DNA of 64,000 nucleotides from Niveibacterium terrae (GCF_048213115.1 NZ_CP172404.1:3534001-3598000); one strand, 5' to 3'. Shown: positions 23,413 through 32,748, counted from the first letter of the stretch. Translations and numbers: made by a program. The notes: generated from the letters alone by a model not told the origin.

Positions 23413-24348
23413 ATGACCGCCAGCATTCCGACCTCCGGCCCGATCGTCGTGATCGGCAGCCTCAACATGGACCTGGTGATGCGCACCGCACGCATCCCCA
23501 ACGCGGGAGAGACGCTGCGCGGTCACGGCTTTGACACGCTGCCGGGCGGCAAAGGCGCGAACCAGGCCGTGGCCTGCGCCCGCCTCGGAGGCCAGGTGGC
23601 GATGATCGGACGCGTCGGAATCGACGCCTTCGGACGCGCACTGCGCGACGCTCTGGCCGCCGACGGCATAGACGTCGAACGGGTCGAGGACACCGGAGAA
23701 GCCGCCACCGGCGTCGCGATGATCCTGGTCGAAGACATCGGCGAGAACCGCATCGTGCTCGCGCCGGGCGCCAACGGCCGGCTGGACGCCGCCGACATCG
23801 AGCGAAGCCGGCCCCTGATCGAGGAGGCCGCGTTGCTGGTGCTCCAGCTCGAAGTCCCTCTGGACACGGTCTGCGCCGCGATCGCAATCGCCCGGCAAGC
23901 CGGCGTTCCGGTTTTGCTCAACCCCGCGCCGGCCAGCGTTCTGCCCGATGCGCTGTACTCCAGCATCGACCTGCTGGTGCCCAACGAAAGCGAAGCGACG
24001 CTGCTGACCGGCATCAAAGTCTGCGACCCGGCCAGCGCCGAAGAGGCCGCGCGGAGTCTGCTCGCGCGCGGAGTCCGCGGCGTGCTGATCACGCTCGGCG
24101 CCCAGGGTGTGCTGATCGCCGATGCTGACGGTTACCGCCACCTGCCCGCCCGTGTTGTTCAGGCCGTCGACAGCACGGCAGCGGGCGATACCTTTGTCGG
24201 CGGGCTGGCCGTCGGTCTGACCGAAGGACTGTCGCTCGACGAAGCGGCGGCCCTGGGCCAGGCCGCCAGCGCCATCTGCGTCACCCGCGCCGGCGCGCAA
24301 CCCTCGATTCCCCAACGCGGGGAGCTCACTCAGTGGAGTCCGAAATGA
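23413..24348 (+). CDS. rbsK: Ribokinase
   Basis: A 311-residue PfkB-family kinase that converts ribose to ribose 5-phosphate with ATP. N-terminal signature GSLNMDLVMRTARIPNAGETLRG (substrate and Asp contacts), GGKGANQAVACARLGG, and the C-terminal PfkB motif DSTAAGDTFVGGLAVGL with the catalytic Asp in GDTF. Length matches E. coli RbsK (309). It starts six bases after rbsR and overlaps rbsD by 4 bp. Confidence 0.95.
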   Translation: MTASIPTSGPIVVIGSLNMDLVMRTARIPNAGETLRGHGFDTLPGGKGANQAVACARLGGQVAMIGRVGIDAFGRALRDALAADGIDVERVEDTGEAATGVAMILVEDIGENRIVLAPGANGRLDAADIERSRPLIEEAALLVLQLEVPLDTVCAAIAIARQAGVPVLLNPAPASVLPDALYSSIDLLVPNESEATLLTGIKVCDPASAEEAARSLLARGVRGVLITLGAQGVLIADADGYRHLPARVVQAVDSTAAGDTFVGGLAVGLTEGLSLDEAAALGQAASAICVTRAGAQPSIPQRGELTQWSPK

Positions 24349-24740
24349 AACGCACAGCGCTGTTGCATGCCGAAATCTCCGACACCATCGCCCGGCTGGG
24401 CCATGGCGATCTGCTCGTGATCGGCGATGCCGGATTGCCGATCCCGCCCGGACCGCGCCGGATCGACCTGGCGCTGACCGCGAACATCCCGCGCTTCATC
24501 GACGTGCTGCGCATCGTGCTCAGCGAGATGCAGGTCGAGGCGGCGATCCTCGCCAGCGAGATCGACGATCGCAACCCTCTTCTGCACAAAGAGATCCTGA
24601 CGCTGCTGCCCGATTCTCCGATCGAGCAGATCTCGCACGAAGACTTCAAGGCGCAGACCGCCCGGTCCCGCGCAATGATCCGCACCGGCGAATTCTCGCC
24701 CTACGCCAACATCATCCTGCGCGCCGGCGTCGTGTTCTGA
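24345..24740 (+). CDS. rbsD: D-ribose pyranase
   Basis: A 131-residue enzyme that interconverts beta-pyranose and beta-furanose forms of ribose so that ribokinase can use it. The start MKRTALLHAEISDTIARLGHGD contains the conserved catalytic His region (GHGD), followed by VIGDAGLPIPPGPRRIDLAL and the C-terminal TGEFSPYANIILRAGVVF. The ATG overlaps the rbsK stop as ATGA. It is the last gene of the operon; no clear terminator separates it from the converging DUF4124 gene 16 bp away. Confidence 0.95.
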   Translation: MKRTALLHAEISDTIARLGHGDLLVIGDAGLPIPPGPRRIDLALTANIPRFIDVLRIVLSEMQVEAAILASEIDDRNPLLHKEILTLLPDSPIEQISHEDFKAQTARSRAMIRTGEFSPYANIILRAGVVF

Positions 24741-24756
24741 ACCGGCCGGCTCGCGA

Positions 24757-25491
24757 TCAGCGGCAGCTCAGACTGCCGCCTTCGAGCCGGCAGCTCTGCC
24801 CCGAGGCCGACGTGTAGCCAGAACCGTGCCGCTCGTAGCGATGACCTCGCGTGTCCCAGCAGGCCGACTCGTCGCAGCGGGCCGTCTCGTGCCGTGAGGT
24901 TTCGCGCCGCTTCTCGCCCTCGATCCGCTCACGCTCCTGGGCGGAAGCGGCGATCGAATGCGTGTCGCGCACCGTGGCCCGCGCCGCCTCCCTGTCGCTC
25001 GCCAGCGTGCGATCCTGATCGCGGATGCCGTTCTGTATCCGTTCCCAGTCTTCACGGGTGTAGTTCGTGTCCTCGCGCGAACAGGCACGGGCGCGACGCA
25101 CTTCGGCGAGAAGGAAGGCTTTTGACTTCGGATCGAGTGTGATGCTGGTCGCCCGGGTTTCAAGGTTGGCGATGTCCCGCTCGGACGGACAGACCTTGGC
25201 CGGGTTCCTCGCCGACGCGGGCGAAGGGCTCTGGGCGGTCTCCGCCCGGCGCGGGCGGGTGCCGCTCGCGGAGTCGCCCGCCTCGGACGCCGGGGTCGGC
25301 AGGATGCCCGCGGAGGCCGGAGAAGCATTGACCGAACGGGCGCTTTGACTCGCCGCGCAGGGCGTGTCCGAGTAGCTCGACCTGCCGCGCGCATCGGTGC
25401 ATTTCCAGACGCCCGCCTGAACCGGCCCCAGAACAACGAGCAGCGCCAGCGCGCAGAGCTGGCGGATCGCGATCCGCGTTTGGGTTTTCAT
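24757..25491 (-). CDS. Secreted DUF4124-domain protein
   Basis: About 244 residues from the ATG at 25489-25491. Signal peptide residues 1-26 (IAIRQLCALALLVVLGPVQA). DUF4124 module: GVWKCTDARGRSSYSDTPC at about 27-45. A Ser/Pro/Ala-rich linker follows, then a charged helical section (roughly 110-205) and a Cys-bearing tail (ARCDESACWDTRGHRY ... SCRLEGGSLSCR). Six or more cysteines suggest an oxidised periplasmic protein. DUF4124 is widespread in proteobacterial envelopes without an assigned role. Converges with rbsD; a gap of about 220 bp separates it from the diguanylate cyclase upstream. Confidence 0.8.
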   Translation of the reverse strand: MKTQTRIAIRQLCALALLVVLGPVQAGVWKCTDARGRSSYSDTPCAASQSARSVNASPASAGILPTPASEAGDSASGTRPRRAETAQSPSPASARNPAKVCPSERDIANLETRATSITLDPKSKAFLLAEVRRARACSREDTNYTREDWERIQNGIRDQDRTLASDREAARATVRDTHSIAASAQERERIEGEKRRETSRHETARCDESACWDTRGHRYERHGSGYTSASGQSCRLEGGSLSCR

Positions 25492-25710
25492 CTTTTGCAG
25501 CCCTTTCCTGAAAAACGGATCGTTTGAATCGGCGGCGCGACGGCGAATCCGGCGGCTCATGCCGATAACGGGCCGGACAGCGAAACGATGACCAGAACGA
25601 AACAGATGCACAAACCGTGAATTGGTCTTCAAGCCGGCTAGCTGGTCGCGGCGAACTGCTCTGCCGGGCCCTGCTCGCCGCGCCGCTCGTCTGCGCGATC
25701 GGGCTGCTGC

Positions 25711-27180
25711 TCAGGCGCAGCTGAGCTCGCGAGCGCCCCCGATCTCCGGCCGCCCTCCGCGCTTTTCCTCGTACATCGCCTCGTCGGCGCGCTGCATCGC
25801 GGCGGAAATCCCTCCGGAATGCCCGGCCTGCGCCGAGCCGAACGCGGCCGAAAGCCCGGGCTGGGCAGAGAACCTCGCCCTGAGCCTTTCCTCGACGCAC
25901 GCGAGCTGAGCGGCATCGCAGCGCTGCAGCAGCACGAGGAACTCGTCGCCGCCCATCCGCGCCGCGATGTCGGCGCTGCGCACCGACTCGTTGATCGCCT
26001 GTGCCGCGCAGCGGATCAGTTCATCGCCGCGCTGATGCCCGTCCGCATCATTGACCGCCTTGAGTCCGTTCAAGTCGATCGCGATGAACCCGAGCGGATA
26101 GTCGTCCGCCCCCAGACGGCCAAGCTCCTCGTTCAGATAAGCGCGGTTGTAGAGCCCGGTCAGCGCATCATGAAAGCTCAGCTGGCGCAGACGGCGTTCG
26201 AGCGCCTTGCGTTCGGTCGTCTCGTAAAAGGCCAGAGTCCAGCCCAGTCGGCGCGGCAACCGGCTCAGGCTGACCGAGAACTCCCGCCCTCCGTGCTGGA
26301 TCTCGATACGCCGGAAGGACTGGCCAAGCGCCGGGAAGGCGGAGACCGGGATCTGTGGCACGAAGCGGGAAAGCGGCTCGCCGAGCGGATCGAGGTGCTC
26401 GTTTCCGAAGCAGGACAGCCAGGCGGCGTTGTAGTCGGTCAGGCAGAGCTTCGCATCGAGCACCGCGAAACCGGACTCGTGCTCTTCGAACAGGGTCTCC
26501 CGCGCCACCGGGCTCAGCGAGAACAGCCTGAGCCGGTAGAGGCCCAGCGCAAAGAGCGGTCCGGAAACCGCGAGGATCAGCGGCAGCGGATCGAAGGGAC
26601 TGAGGCGGAGCAGATAGGAGAAGAGACCGAAAAAGGGCAGCAGCGTGGTCAGCGCCAGGCAGATCAGCCCCGCACTCCGGTGCCGCTCCGCGCGCAGGAC
26701 CAGCCGGAACATCACGAAGCAGGCAACGAAGCTGAACGCATAGTGCAGCACGATCTGCGCCCAATAGACCGGTCCCGGAGTGATGTCGAGCAGCGCGTAG
26801 CCTCCGCGATGGGCGATCGTAACCGCGGCGTAGAAGTAACCGGAATCCATCCAGCGCAGCAGGCTCATCGCCGCCGGGATCAACCACAGCCCGCGCATCC
26901 AGCACGCCAGCGGCCGGTTTCCGCCGGCCATGACCAGAGCGAAGAGGCAGGAGGAAGCAGTGATGAAGGGGATGCCCAGGTACTGGATCCGCGACCAGAA
27001 CAGCATGTCCGGAAGGCCAGTCGAGAGCAGTTCCAGGGCATAGCCGAACTGGTAGACCGCGATGCTGACGAGCAGCACGCAGGCCTGAACCGAGCCGCGA
27101 AAGCGCCGGTTCAGCGACAGCAGCGCCAGCGCGAGCAGCAGCGACGAGGATGACAGCAGGACGGGGACGATGGGATGCAT
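25711..27180 (-). CDS. Diguanylate cyclase with 7TM (HisKA_7TM-like) and PAS-like input
   Basis: A 489-residue membrane protein. Seven hydrophobic helices occupy roughly residues 5-225, beginning with the short-periplasmic-loop pattern of the histidine-kinase N-terminal 7TM region (IAVYQFGYALELLS ... WSRIQYLGIPFI). A PAS-like segment (GFAVLDAKLCLTDYNAAWLSCFG) follows at about 240-320, then a GGDEF domain with GGDEF at 410-414. The inhibitory RxxD site (RSAD) sits five residues ahead, so an active, feedback-controlled cyclase is predicted. No phosphodiesterase is encoded nearby. Confidence 0.92.
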   Translation of the reverse strand: MHPIVPVLLSSSSLLLALALLSLNRRFRGSVQACVLLVSIAVYQFGYALELLSTGLPDMLFWSRIQYLGIPFITASSCLFALVMAGGNRPLACWMRGLWLIPAAMSLLRWMDSGYFYAAVTIAHRGGYALLDITPGPVYWAQIVLHYAFSFVACFVMFRLVLRAERHRSAGLICLALTTLLPFFGLFSYLLRLSPFDPLPLILAVSGPLFALGLYRLRLFSLSPVARETLFEEHESGFAVLDAKLCLTDYNAAWLSCFGNEHLDPLGEPLSRFVPQIPVSAFPALGQSFRRIEIQHGGREFSVSLSRLPRRLGWTLAFYETTERKALERRLRQLSFHDALTGLYNRAYLNEELGRLGADDYPLGFIAIDLNGLKAVNDADGHQRGDELIRCAAQAINESVRSADIAARMGGDEFLVLLQRCDAAQLACVEERLRARFSAQPGLSAAFGSAQAGHSGGISAAMQRADEAMYEEKRGGRPEIGGARELSCA

Positions 27181-27285
27181 GGGCGGCTGATTCTAGCAAT
27201 GGCCCGGCGAAGAGGATCCGCCTGACACATTCACACGACACTTCGGGGCGATGATCTGGCAGCCGACCCGTTTCCTGGAGGAAAA

Positions 27286-27678
27286 ATGAACCTTGTTCTC
27301 GCACTCGCCGCGCTCTTTGCGCTGTTCACCGCATCAGCCCACTTCTTCTTCGGCAGCCCCCGCATCACCCGTGCGGTTCAGGCTTCAGACCTCGACGCCA
27401 GGATCAAGCTCGTCCTCGACGCGGTCTGGCACATGGCCTCCGTCGCGCTGTTCCTGTCGGTGCCGGCCTTCTTCTTCGGCGCTCTGCCCAGCCACGCCCG
27501 CGACGCGCGCCCCCTCGTGCTTTTCCTGTCGCTGCTGTGGTGCACGTTCGGCGCGGTCTTCCTCGTGACGATCTTTACCCAGGCCGATCGCAGCAAACTC
27601 TTCAAGCTGCCTCAGTGGATCCTGTTGCTGCCCATCGGCCTTCTCGGCTTCTTGGGCAGCTTCGCGTCGCCCATCTGA
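27286..27678 (+). CDS. Small four-helix membrane protein, unknown function
   Basis: A 130-residue protein with an excellent Shine-Dalgarno (GGAGG, seven bases before the ATG). Four hydrophobic helices are visible at about 1-22, 45-68, 77-97 and 107-127, with short loops; a His/Trp pair (VWHMAS) and a PRITRAVQASDLD loop stand out. It converges on the TerC gene 29 bp away. I do not recognise the family, though the helix layout is like other uncharacterised proteobacterial four-TM proteins. Confidence 0.75.
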   Translation: MNLVLALAALFALFTASAHFFFGSPRITRAVQASDLDARIKLVLDAVWHMASVALFLSVPAFFFGALPSHARDARPLVLFLSLLWCTFGAVFLVTIFTQADRSKLFKLPQWILLLPIGLLGFLGSFASPI

Positions 27679-27707
27679 TCCCGCCCCCGGCACGGGGCGG
27701 GGGCTGC

Positions 27708-28457
27708 TCACTCGCTCAGTTCCTTGCGCAGATGCACCGGGGCGGCCATGCGTTTGCGCAGCCGGATGTTGACCATCTCGACCGCGACCGAGAAGGCCAT
27801 CGAGAAGTAGATGTAGCCCTTGGGCACATGGGTGTCGAAGCCTTCGGCGATCAGCGTCACGCCGACCAGGACCAGAAAGGACAGCGCCAGCATCTTGATC
27901 GTCGGGTGCTCGTCGACAAAATCGCCGATCGGCTTGGCCGCGAACATCATCACGCCGACCGAGACGACGATCGCCGAGATCATCACCGACAGTTCGCTGA
28001 CCAGGCCCACCGCGGTGATCACCGAGTCGAGCGAAAAGACGATATCGATGACCGCGATCTGCAGCAGCACCGAAACGAAAGCGGCCTTCGCGGCCCCCGC
28101 CGAGCGCTCTTCGCCCTCCCCTTCGAGCGAGCCGTGGATCTCGTGGACGCTCTTCCAGAGCAGGAAGAGGCCGCCGCCGATCAGGATCAGATCACGCCCC
28201 GAGATGCCCTGACCGATGAAGGGCGCAACGAAGATCGGCGCCTTCAGCTGCATGATCCAGGCCAGCGACGCGAGCAGGCCGATCCGCGTGAACATCGCAA
28301 GCAGCAGGCCCAGCCGGCGCGCGAGGTTGCGCCGCGCCTCATCGACCCGGCCGACCAGGATCGTGATGAAGATGATGTTATCCACGCCGAGCACGATCTC
28401 GAGCGCGGTCAGAGTCGCCAGGGCGATCCAGGCGTTGGGGTCGGCAAGCCAGCTCAT
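27708..28457 (-). CDS. TerC-family integral membrane protein
   Basis: A 249-residue protein with about seven helices. Both TerC hallmark motifs carrying intramembrane acidic residues are present: ALEIVLGVDNIIFI near the start and QIAVIDIVFSLDSVITAVG in the middle. TerC/Alx proteins are linked to metal (manganese) export and co-translational metal loading; tellurite resistance is only the historical name. No other ter genes are nearby. It is divergent from parC, with a 141-bp shared upstream region that contains a perfect hairpin. Confidence 0.92.
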   Translation of the reverse strand: MSWLADPNAWIALATLTALEIVLGVDNIIFITILVGRVDEARRNLARRLGLLLAMFTRIGLLASLAWIMQLKAPIFVAPFIGQGISGRDLILIGGGLFLLWKSVHEIHGSLEGEGEERSAGAAKAAFVSVLLQIAVIDIVFSLDSVITAVGLVSELSVMISAIVVSVGVMMFAAKPIGDFVDEHPTIKMLALSFLVLVGVTLIAEGFDTHVPKGYIYFSMAFSVAVEMVNIRLRKRMAAPVHLRKELSE

Positions 28458-28532
28458 TGAAATGATCCGTGATGTAAGGGGAAGGAGAGCATTATCCGCG
28501 AAGCGGGCACAAGCGGGGAATGGACAGGCATT

Positions 28533-28556
28533 GCCTGGCCGGGTTCCCGGCCAGGC
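28533..28556. repeat. Perfect inverted repeat in the terC-parC divergent region
   Basis: GCCTGGCCGGG and CCCGGCCAGGC form an 11-bp perfect stem around TT. A -10-like TACAAT (28564-28569) follows immediately, 30 bp before the parC ATG. It may be a protein-binding site overlapping the parC promoter or an unrelated hairpin; neither adjacent gene ends here, so it is not a terminator. Confidence 0.55.
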
Positions 28557-28598
28557 TTGCGGCTACAATCCCGGAACTGACTTTCCGTAGCTGCCGCA

Positions 28599-30968
28599 AT
28601 GACGCAAGACATTTCCGACCTGTTCGGCGCCGAAGAAGCGCCCGCCCCCGAAACCCCGGTCGAAGCCGTCCCGCCCCCCGAACCTCCGGCGCCGCCGACT
28701 CTGGACGAGCTGCCTGACGACCACCTGCCGATCGCCTCCTTCGCCGAGCGCGCCTATCTCGCCTATGCGATGAGCGTCGTGCGCGGCCGCGCGCTGCCCC
28801 AGGTCGAAGACGGGATGAAGCCGGTGCAGCGCCGCATCCTCTATGCGATGCACGAGATGCGGCTGGGCTCGGCGTCCAAACCGGTCAAGAGCGCCCGCGT
28901 CGTCGGCGACGTGATCGGCAAGCTGCACCCGCACGGCGACTCGGCCGTCTATGACGCGGCGGTGCGCCTCGCCCAGGACTTCACGCTGCGCTACCCGCTG
29001 ATCGATGGCCAGGGCAACTTCGGCTCGCGCGACGGCGACGGCGCGGCGGCGATGCGTTACACGGAAATGAAGCTGACGCCGCTCGCCGAGCTTCTGCTCG
29101 GCGAGATCGACCGCGGCACCGTCGACTTCGTACCGAACTACGACGGCGCCTGGCTGGAGCCCAAGCTCTTTCCGGCCCGCCTGCCGATGCTGCTCCTCAA
29201 TGGCGCGTCCGGCATCGCGGTCGGCATGGCGACCGAGTGTCTGCCCCACAACCTGCGCGAAGTCTCCGCGGCCGTCCAGCTCTTGATCAGGAAGCCCGAC
29301 GCAAGCCTCGACGAAGTGATGGAGCACCTTCCCGGCCCCGATTTCCCCGGCGGCGGCCAGCTGATCTCATCGCCCCAGGTTCTGCGCGACGCCTATGCGG
29401 GCGGACGCGGCAGCCTCAGGATGAGGGCGCGCTGGCGCGTCGAACAGCTCGCCCGCGGAGCCTGGCGGATCATCGTCTATCAGCTGCCGCACGGAGTATC
29501 GGTCTCCCGCGTGCTCTCCGAGATCGAATCGCTGACCAATCCCCAGCCCAAGACCGGCAAGAAGGAAGTCTCGGCCGAAGAGAAGGCGACCAAAGCGCTG
29601 CTGCTGGGCGTGCTCGACACGACCCGCGACGAATCCTCGGACAAGGAAGCGGTGCGAATGGTGCTCGAACCGAAGAGCCGGACCCAGGATCCCGAAGAGC
29701 TGATGCGGATTCTGCTCGCCCACACTTCGCTCGAATCCTCGGTCTCGGTGAACATGACCGTGATCGGCCGCGACGGGCGCCCGGCCCAGAAAGGCCTGCT
29801 CGCGGTGCTGAACGAATGGATCAGCTTCCGCTTTGACACGGTCGCGAACCGGACCCGGCACCGCCTCGGCGAAGTCGACCGTCGCATCCACATCCTCGAA
29901 GGCCGCGCGATCGTCTGGCTGCACATCGACGAAGTGATCCGCGTGATCCGCGAAGCCGAAGAGCCGAAGGCCGATCTGATCGCGAAATTCGCGCTGTCCG
30001 AGACCCAGGCCGAGGACATCCTCGAAATCCGCTTGCGCCAGCTCGCCCGGCTCGAATACATCAAGATCGAAGCCGAACTCGCGGAACTGCGCGTCGAACG
30101 CGCGAAGCTCCTCGAGCTGCTCGAAGACCGCGCCGCGATGACCCGGCTCATCCTGAAAGAGATCAAGGACGATACCGCCAAGTTCGGCGACGAACGCCGC
30201 ACCTTGATCGAAACCGCGCAGTCCGTCATTGCCTCCGATGCGCCGGTGCTCGACGAACCGGTCACCGTGATCCTGTCACGCAACGGCTGGGTGCGCACCC
30301 GTCAGGGGCTGGGCGTAGACCGCTCGGCGCTGACGTACAAATCGGGAGATGGCGAGTTCGCGGTCATCGAGACGCGCACGCCCTGGCCCCTGCTGATCCT
30401 CGACACCCAGGGCCGGGCCTACTCGGTCCGCATCCAGGATCTGCCCGGAGGGCGGGGCGATGGCGTGCCGATCACGACGCTGATCGATCTCGGAAATGGC
30501 GCACGCGTCGCCCAGGCGCTGTCCGGCGATCCGGCCGCCGAATACCTGTTCGCGAATTCGGGGAGCTACGGCTTCATCGCCAAGCTCAGCGAGCTCGCCG
30601 GTCGCAACCGGGCCGGCAAGGCCTTCATGAGCCTCGAAGACGGCGAGGAAGTGCTGAGCCCGGCGCCGTGTGCGGGCGAGTGGATCGCCGCCGCGTCGGC
30701 GAACGGCCGCCTGCTCTGGTTCCCGCGCGCCGAGATGAAGGTCATGGCGCGCGGCCGCGGTGTCATCGTGATGGGCCTCGACGACGGGGAAACCCTGGTC
30801 GGCGTCGCCTGCCCCGCCTCGCCTCAGGTCACGGTCTCGGGCACGGGCCGCGGCAACCGCGAGATCAGCATCGAGGTCAAGGGCGTAGCGCTTCAAGCCT
30901 GTCTGGGCAAGCGCGCTCGCAAGGGCTCGATTCTGACGCCCAAAATCAAGCCTTCTGGGCTGATTTGA
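28599..30968 (+). CDS. parC: DNA topoisomerase IV subunit A
   Basis: A 789-residue type IIA topoisomerase subunit that cuts and rejoins DNA to unlink daughter chromosomes. After a Pro/Glu-rich 40-residue extension, the breakage domain shows KPVQRRILYAMHEM, HPHGDSAVYDAAVRLAQDF and AAMRYTEMK with catalytic Tyr154. The quinolone-determining Ser and acidic positions in HPHGDSAVYD are wild type. The shorter C-terminal domain (no GyrA box QRRGGKG) supports ParC rather than GyrA. parE is not in the window. The GH31 gene follows after 10 bp. Confidence 0.93.
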   Translation: MTQDISDLFGAEEAPAPETPVEAVPPPEPPAPPTLDELPDDHLPIASFAERAYLAYAMSVVRGRALPQVEDGMKPVQRRILYAMHEMRLGSASKPVKSARVVGDVIGKLHPHGDSAVYDAAVRLAQDFTLRYPLIDGQGNFGSRDGDGAAAMRYTEMKLTPLAELLLGEIDRGTVDFVPNYDGAWLEPKLFPARLPMLLLNGASGIAVGMATECLPHNLREVSAAVQLLIRKPDASLDEVMEHLPGPDFPGGGQLISSPQVLRDAYAGGRGSLRMRARWRVEQLARGAWRIIVYQLPHGVSVSRVLSEIESLTNPQPKTGKKEVSAEEKATKALLLGVLDTTRDESSDKEAVRMVLEPKSRTQDPEELMRILLAHTSLESSVSVNMTVIGRDGRPAQKGLLAVLNEWISFRFDTVANRTRHRLGEVDRRIHILEGRAIVWLHIDEVIRVIREAEEPKADLIAKFALSETQAEDILEIRLRQLARLEYIKIEAELAELRVERAKLLELLEDRAAMTRLILKEIKDDTAKFGDERRTLIETAQSVIASDAPVLDEPVTVILSRNGWVRTRQGLGVDRSALTYKSGDGEFAVIETRTPWPLLILDTQGRAYSVRIQDLPGGRGDGVPITTLIDLGNGARVAQALSGDPAAEYLFANSGSYGFIAKLSELAGRNRAGKAFMSLEDGEEVLSPAPCAGEWIAAASANGRLLWFPRAEMKVMARGRGVIVMGLDDGETLVGVACPASPQVTVSGTGRGNREISIEVKGVALQACLGKRARKGSILTPKIKPSGLI

Positions 30969-30978
30969 CCTTCCCGGG

Positions 30979-32748
30979 ATGAGCGCGATGGAAACCGGCA
31001 CGCTGCATTGGCAACGTGAAGGCAAAATCTGGACGCTGCAGCGCTACGCGACGCCCTTGCTGCGGATCAGCGGCAGGGAGCCGGTCGCCACAACCGCGGG
31101 CTGGCGGATCGCGCTCGCCGCTGGGGACTCGCTGCTCGCCGAACTCCCGCTTGCCCAGCACTGGTACGGTCAGGGCGCATTCATCCGTCAGGCTTTCCCG
31201 CTCGACCGGCTGAGCCTTCCGGTGAGTCCCTTGCAGACCTGGGACAACGGCCCGCAAGGCCACGGCTGCGTCCAGGAGGCGCTGTGGCTCGCCTCGAACG
31301 GCGTCGCGCTGTTCGCGCCGGAGCCGAGAGAGGCTCTGTCGGTCGGCATCAACCCGCGCGGCCCCAAACAGGAAGCCGAGTGGGTCGCAATGGATGCACG
31401 GACAGGCAGCATTCCGCCCGAGCTGGCCGCGCCCGCAGAGCGCCGTCTGGAGCTTCTGGCCAGCGAAGCGGTCGAGCTCGAGCTGCGGGTCGGCGAAGGC
31501 CTGGCCGGCGCTTTGCGCGCCGCGCTGCCCGCCATCGGCCATCCGGAGACGCTGCCGCCCGAGGCGCTGCTGAGCGCACCGACCTGGACGACCTGGGCGA
31601 TGTACAAGTCCGACATCGACGAGAGTCGCGTGCTCGAACTCGCCCGCGCAATCCGCGCCCACGGCTATCCAGGCGCGACGCTGGAGATCGATGATCGCTG
31701 GCAACGCGCCTACGGCGACACGACCTTCGATCCGCTGCGCTTCCCCGATCCGGCCGGCCTCGTCGAAAAGCTCGCCGAGATGGGCTTCGCGACGACGTTA
31801 TGGACGACTCCCTTCCTGGCTCCGGATTCCCTGAACGGCCGCGAGGCGGCGTCGCGGGGTTTCGTCCTCGCGGACAGCGAAGGCCGCCCGCAAAACGTGC
31901 GCTGGTGGCAGGGAGAAGCCTGGCTGCTCGACCTGAGCCAGAAAGCCGCACGCGCCTGGTGGGTGGACAAGCTCGCCGCGCTGCAGCGCGAGACTGGCAT
32001 CGCCGGCTACAAGTTCGACGCTGGCGAAGCGAACTTCCTGCCCGCGAACGCCTTGCCTCGCGAGCCGATCGAAGCGAGCGCCTACAGCCATCTGTGGGCG
32101 CAGCTCGCCGCTCGTCATTTCCCTTACGGGGAGGCGCGCTGCGGCTGGCACAACCAGCGCGAGGCGATCCTCTTCCGCCAGTGGGACAAGTTCAGCACCT
32201 GGGGCGAGGACAACGGTCTCGCGTCGGTGATCACCGGCGCGCTGTCGCTGGGCCTCGTCGGCTATCCCTTCGTGCTGCCCGACATGATCGGCGGCAACGC
32301 CTATGGCAACAGCGTGTCGGCCGAACTGATGATCCGCTGGACCCAAGCCTGCGCACCGATGCTCGCGATCCAGTTCTCGATTCCGCCGTGGTCATTGGGT
32401 GACGATGCCGAGCGGATCTGCCGCGACTACGCAAACCTGCATGTCGAACTGGCGCCTCAACGCCTCGCCGCGGCACGACAGGCAGCGGTAGACGGCACGC
32501 CGCCCTTGAAGCCGATGGCCTGGGTCGCCGGCGCGGATGCCGACGCGCTCGCGATCGCCGACCAGTACCTCGTCGGTGACGACCTGCTCGTCGCACCGGT
32601 GCTGGTCGAAGGGGCGAGGTGCCGCGACATCTGGCTGCCGCCCGGGACATGGCGCGAGCAGCGGACCGGCAAGCAGTTCAGCGGCGGCTGGCTGCGCGAG
32701 CACCCCGCCCCGCTCGATCATCTGCCGCTGTTCTGGCGAATGAGCTGA
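30979..32748 (+). CDS. Glycoside hydrolase family 31 (alpha-galactosidase/alpha-glucosidase type)
   Basis: A 589-residue enzyme without signal peptide. The beta/alpha barrel shows TLEIDDRWQ, the nucleophile region GYKFDAGEANF (Asp347) and a likely acid/base Asp411 in WGEDNG, then SLGLVGYPFVLPDMIGG and the C-terminal sheet DIWLPPGTWREQRTGK. The KFDAGE form of the nucleophile motif is shared with the MYORG-like branch of GH31, where alpha-galactosidase activity is known; transferring that here is inference. The first ATG is used; a second at 30988 is possible. Directly downstream of parC (10 bp), probably only a chance operon. Confidence 0.85.
   Translation: MSAMETGTLHWQREGKIWTLQRYATPLLRISGREPVATTAGWRIALAAGDSLLAELPLAQHWYGQGAFIRQAFPLDRLSLPVSPLQTWDNGPQGHGCVQEALWLASNGVALFAPEPREALSVGINPRGPKQEAEWVAMDARTGSIPPELAAPAERRLELLASEAVELELRVGEGLAGALRAALPAIGHPETLPPEALLSAPTWTTWAMYKSDIDESRVLELARAIRAHGYPGATLEIDDRWQRAYGDTTFDPLRFPDPAGLVEKLAEMGFATTLWTTPFLAPDSLNGREAASRGFVLADSEGRPQNVRWWQGEAWLLDLSQKAARAWWVDKLAALQRETGIAGYKFDAGEANFLPANALPREPIEASAYSHLWAQLAARHFPYGEARCGWHNQREAILFRQWDKFSTWGEDNGLASVITGALSLGLVGYPFVLPDMIGGNAYGNSVSAELMIRWTQACAPMLAIQFSIPPWSLGDDAERICRDYANLHVELAPQRLAAARQAAVDGTPPLKPMAWVAGADADALAIADQYLVGDDLLVAPVLVEGARCRDIWLPPGTWREQRTGKQFSGGWLREHPAPLDHLPLFWRMS

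Noticed and set aside
28599..30968. Quinolone-resistance substitutions in ParC
   Set aside because: The HPHGDSAVYD region keeps the wild-type Ser and acidic residue.
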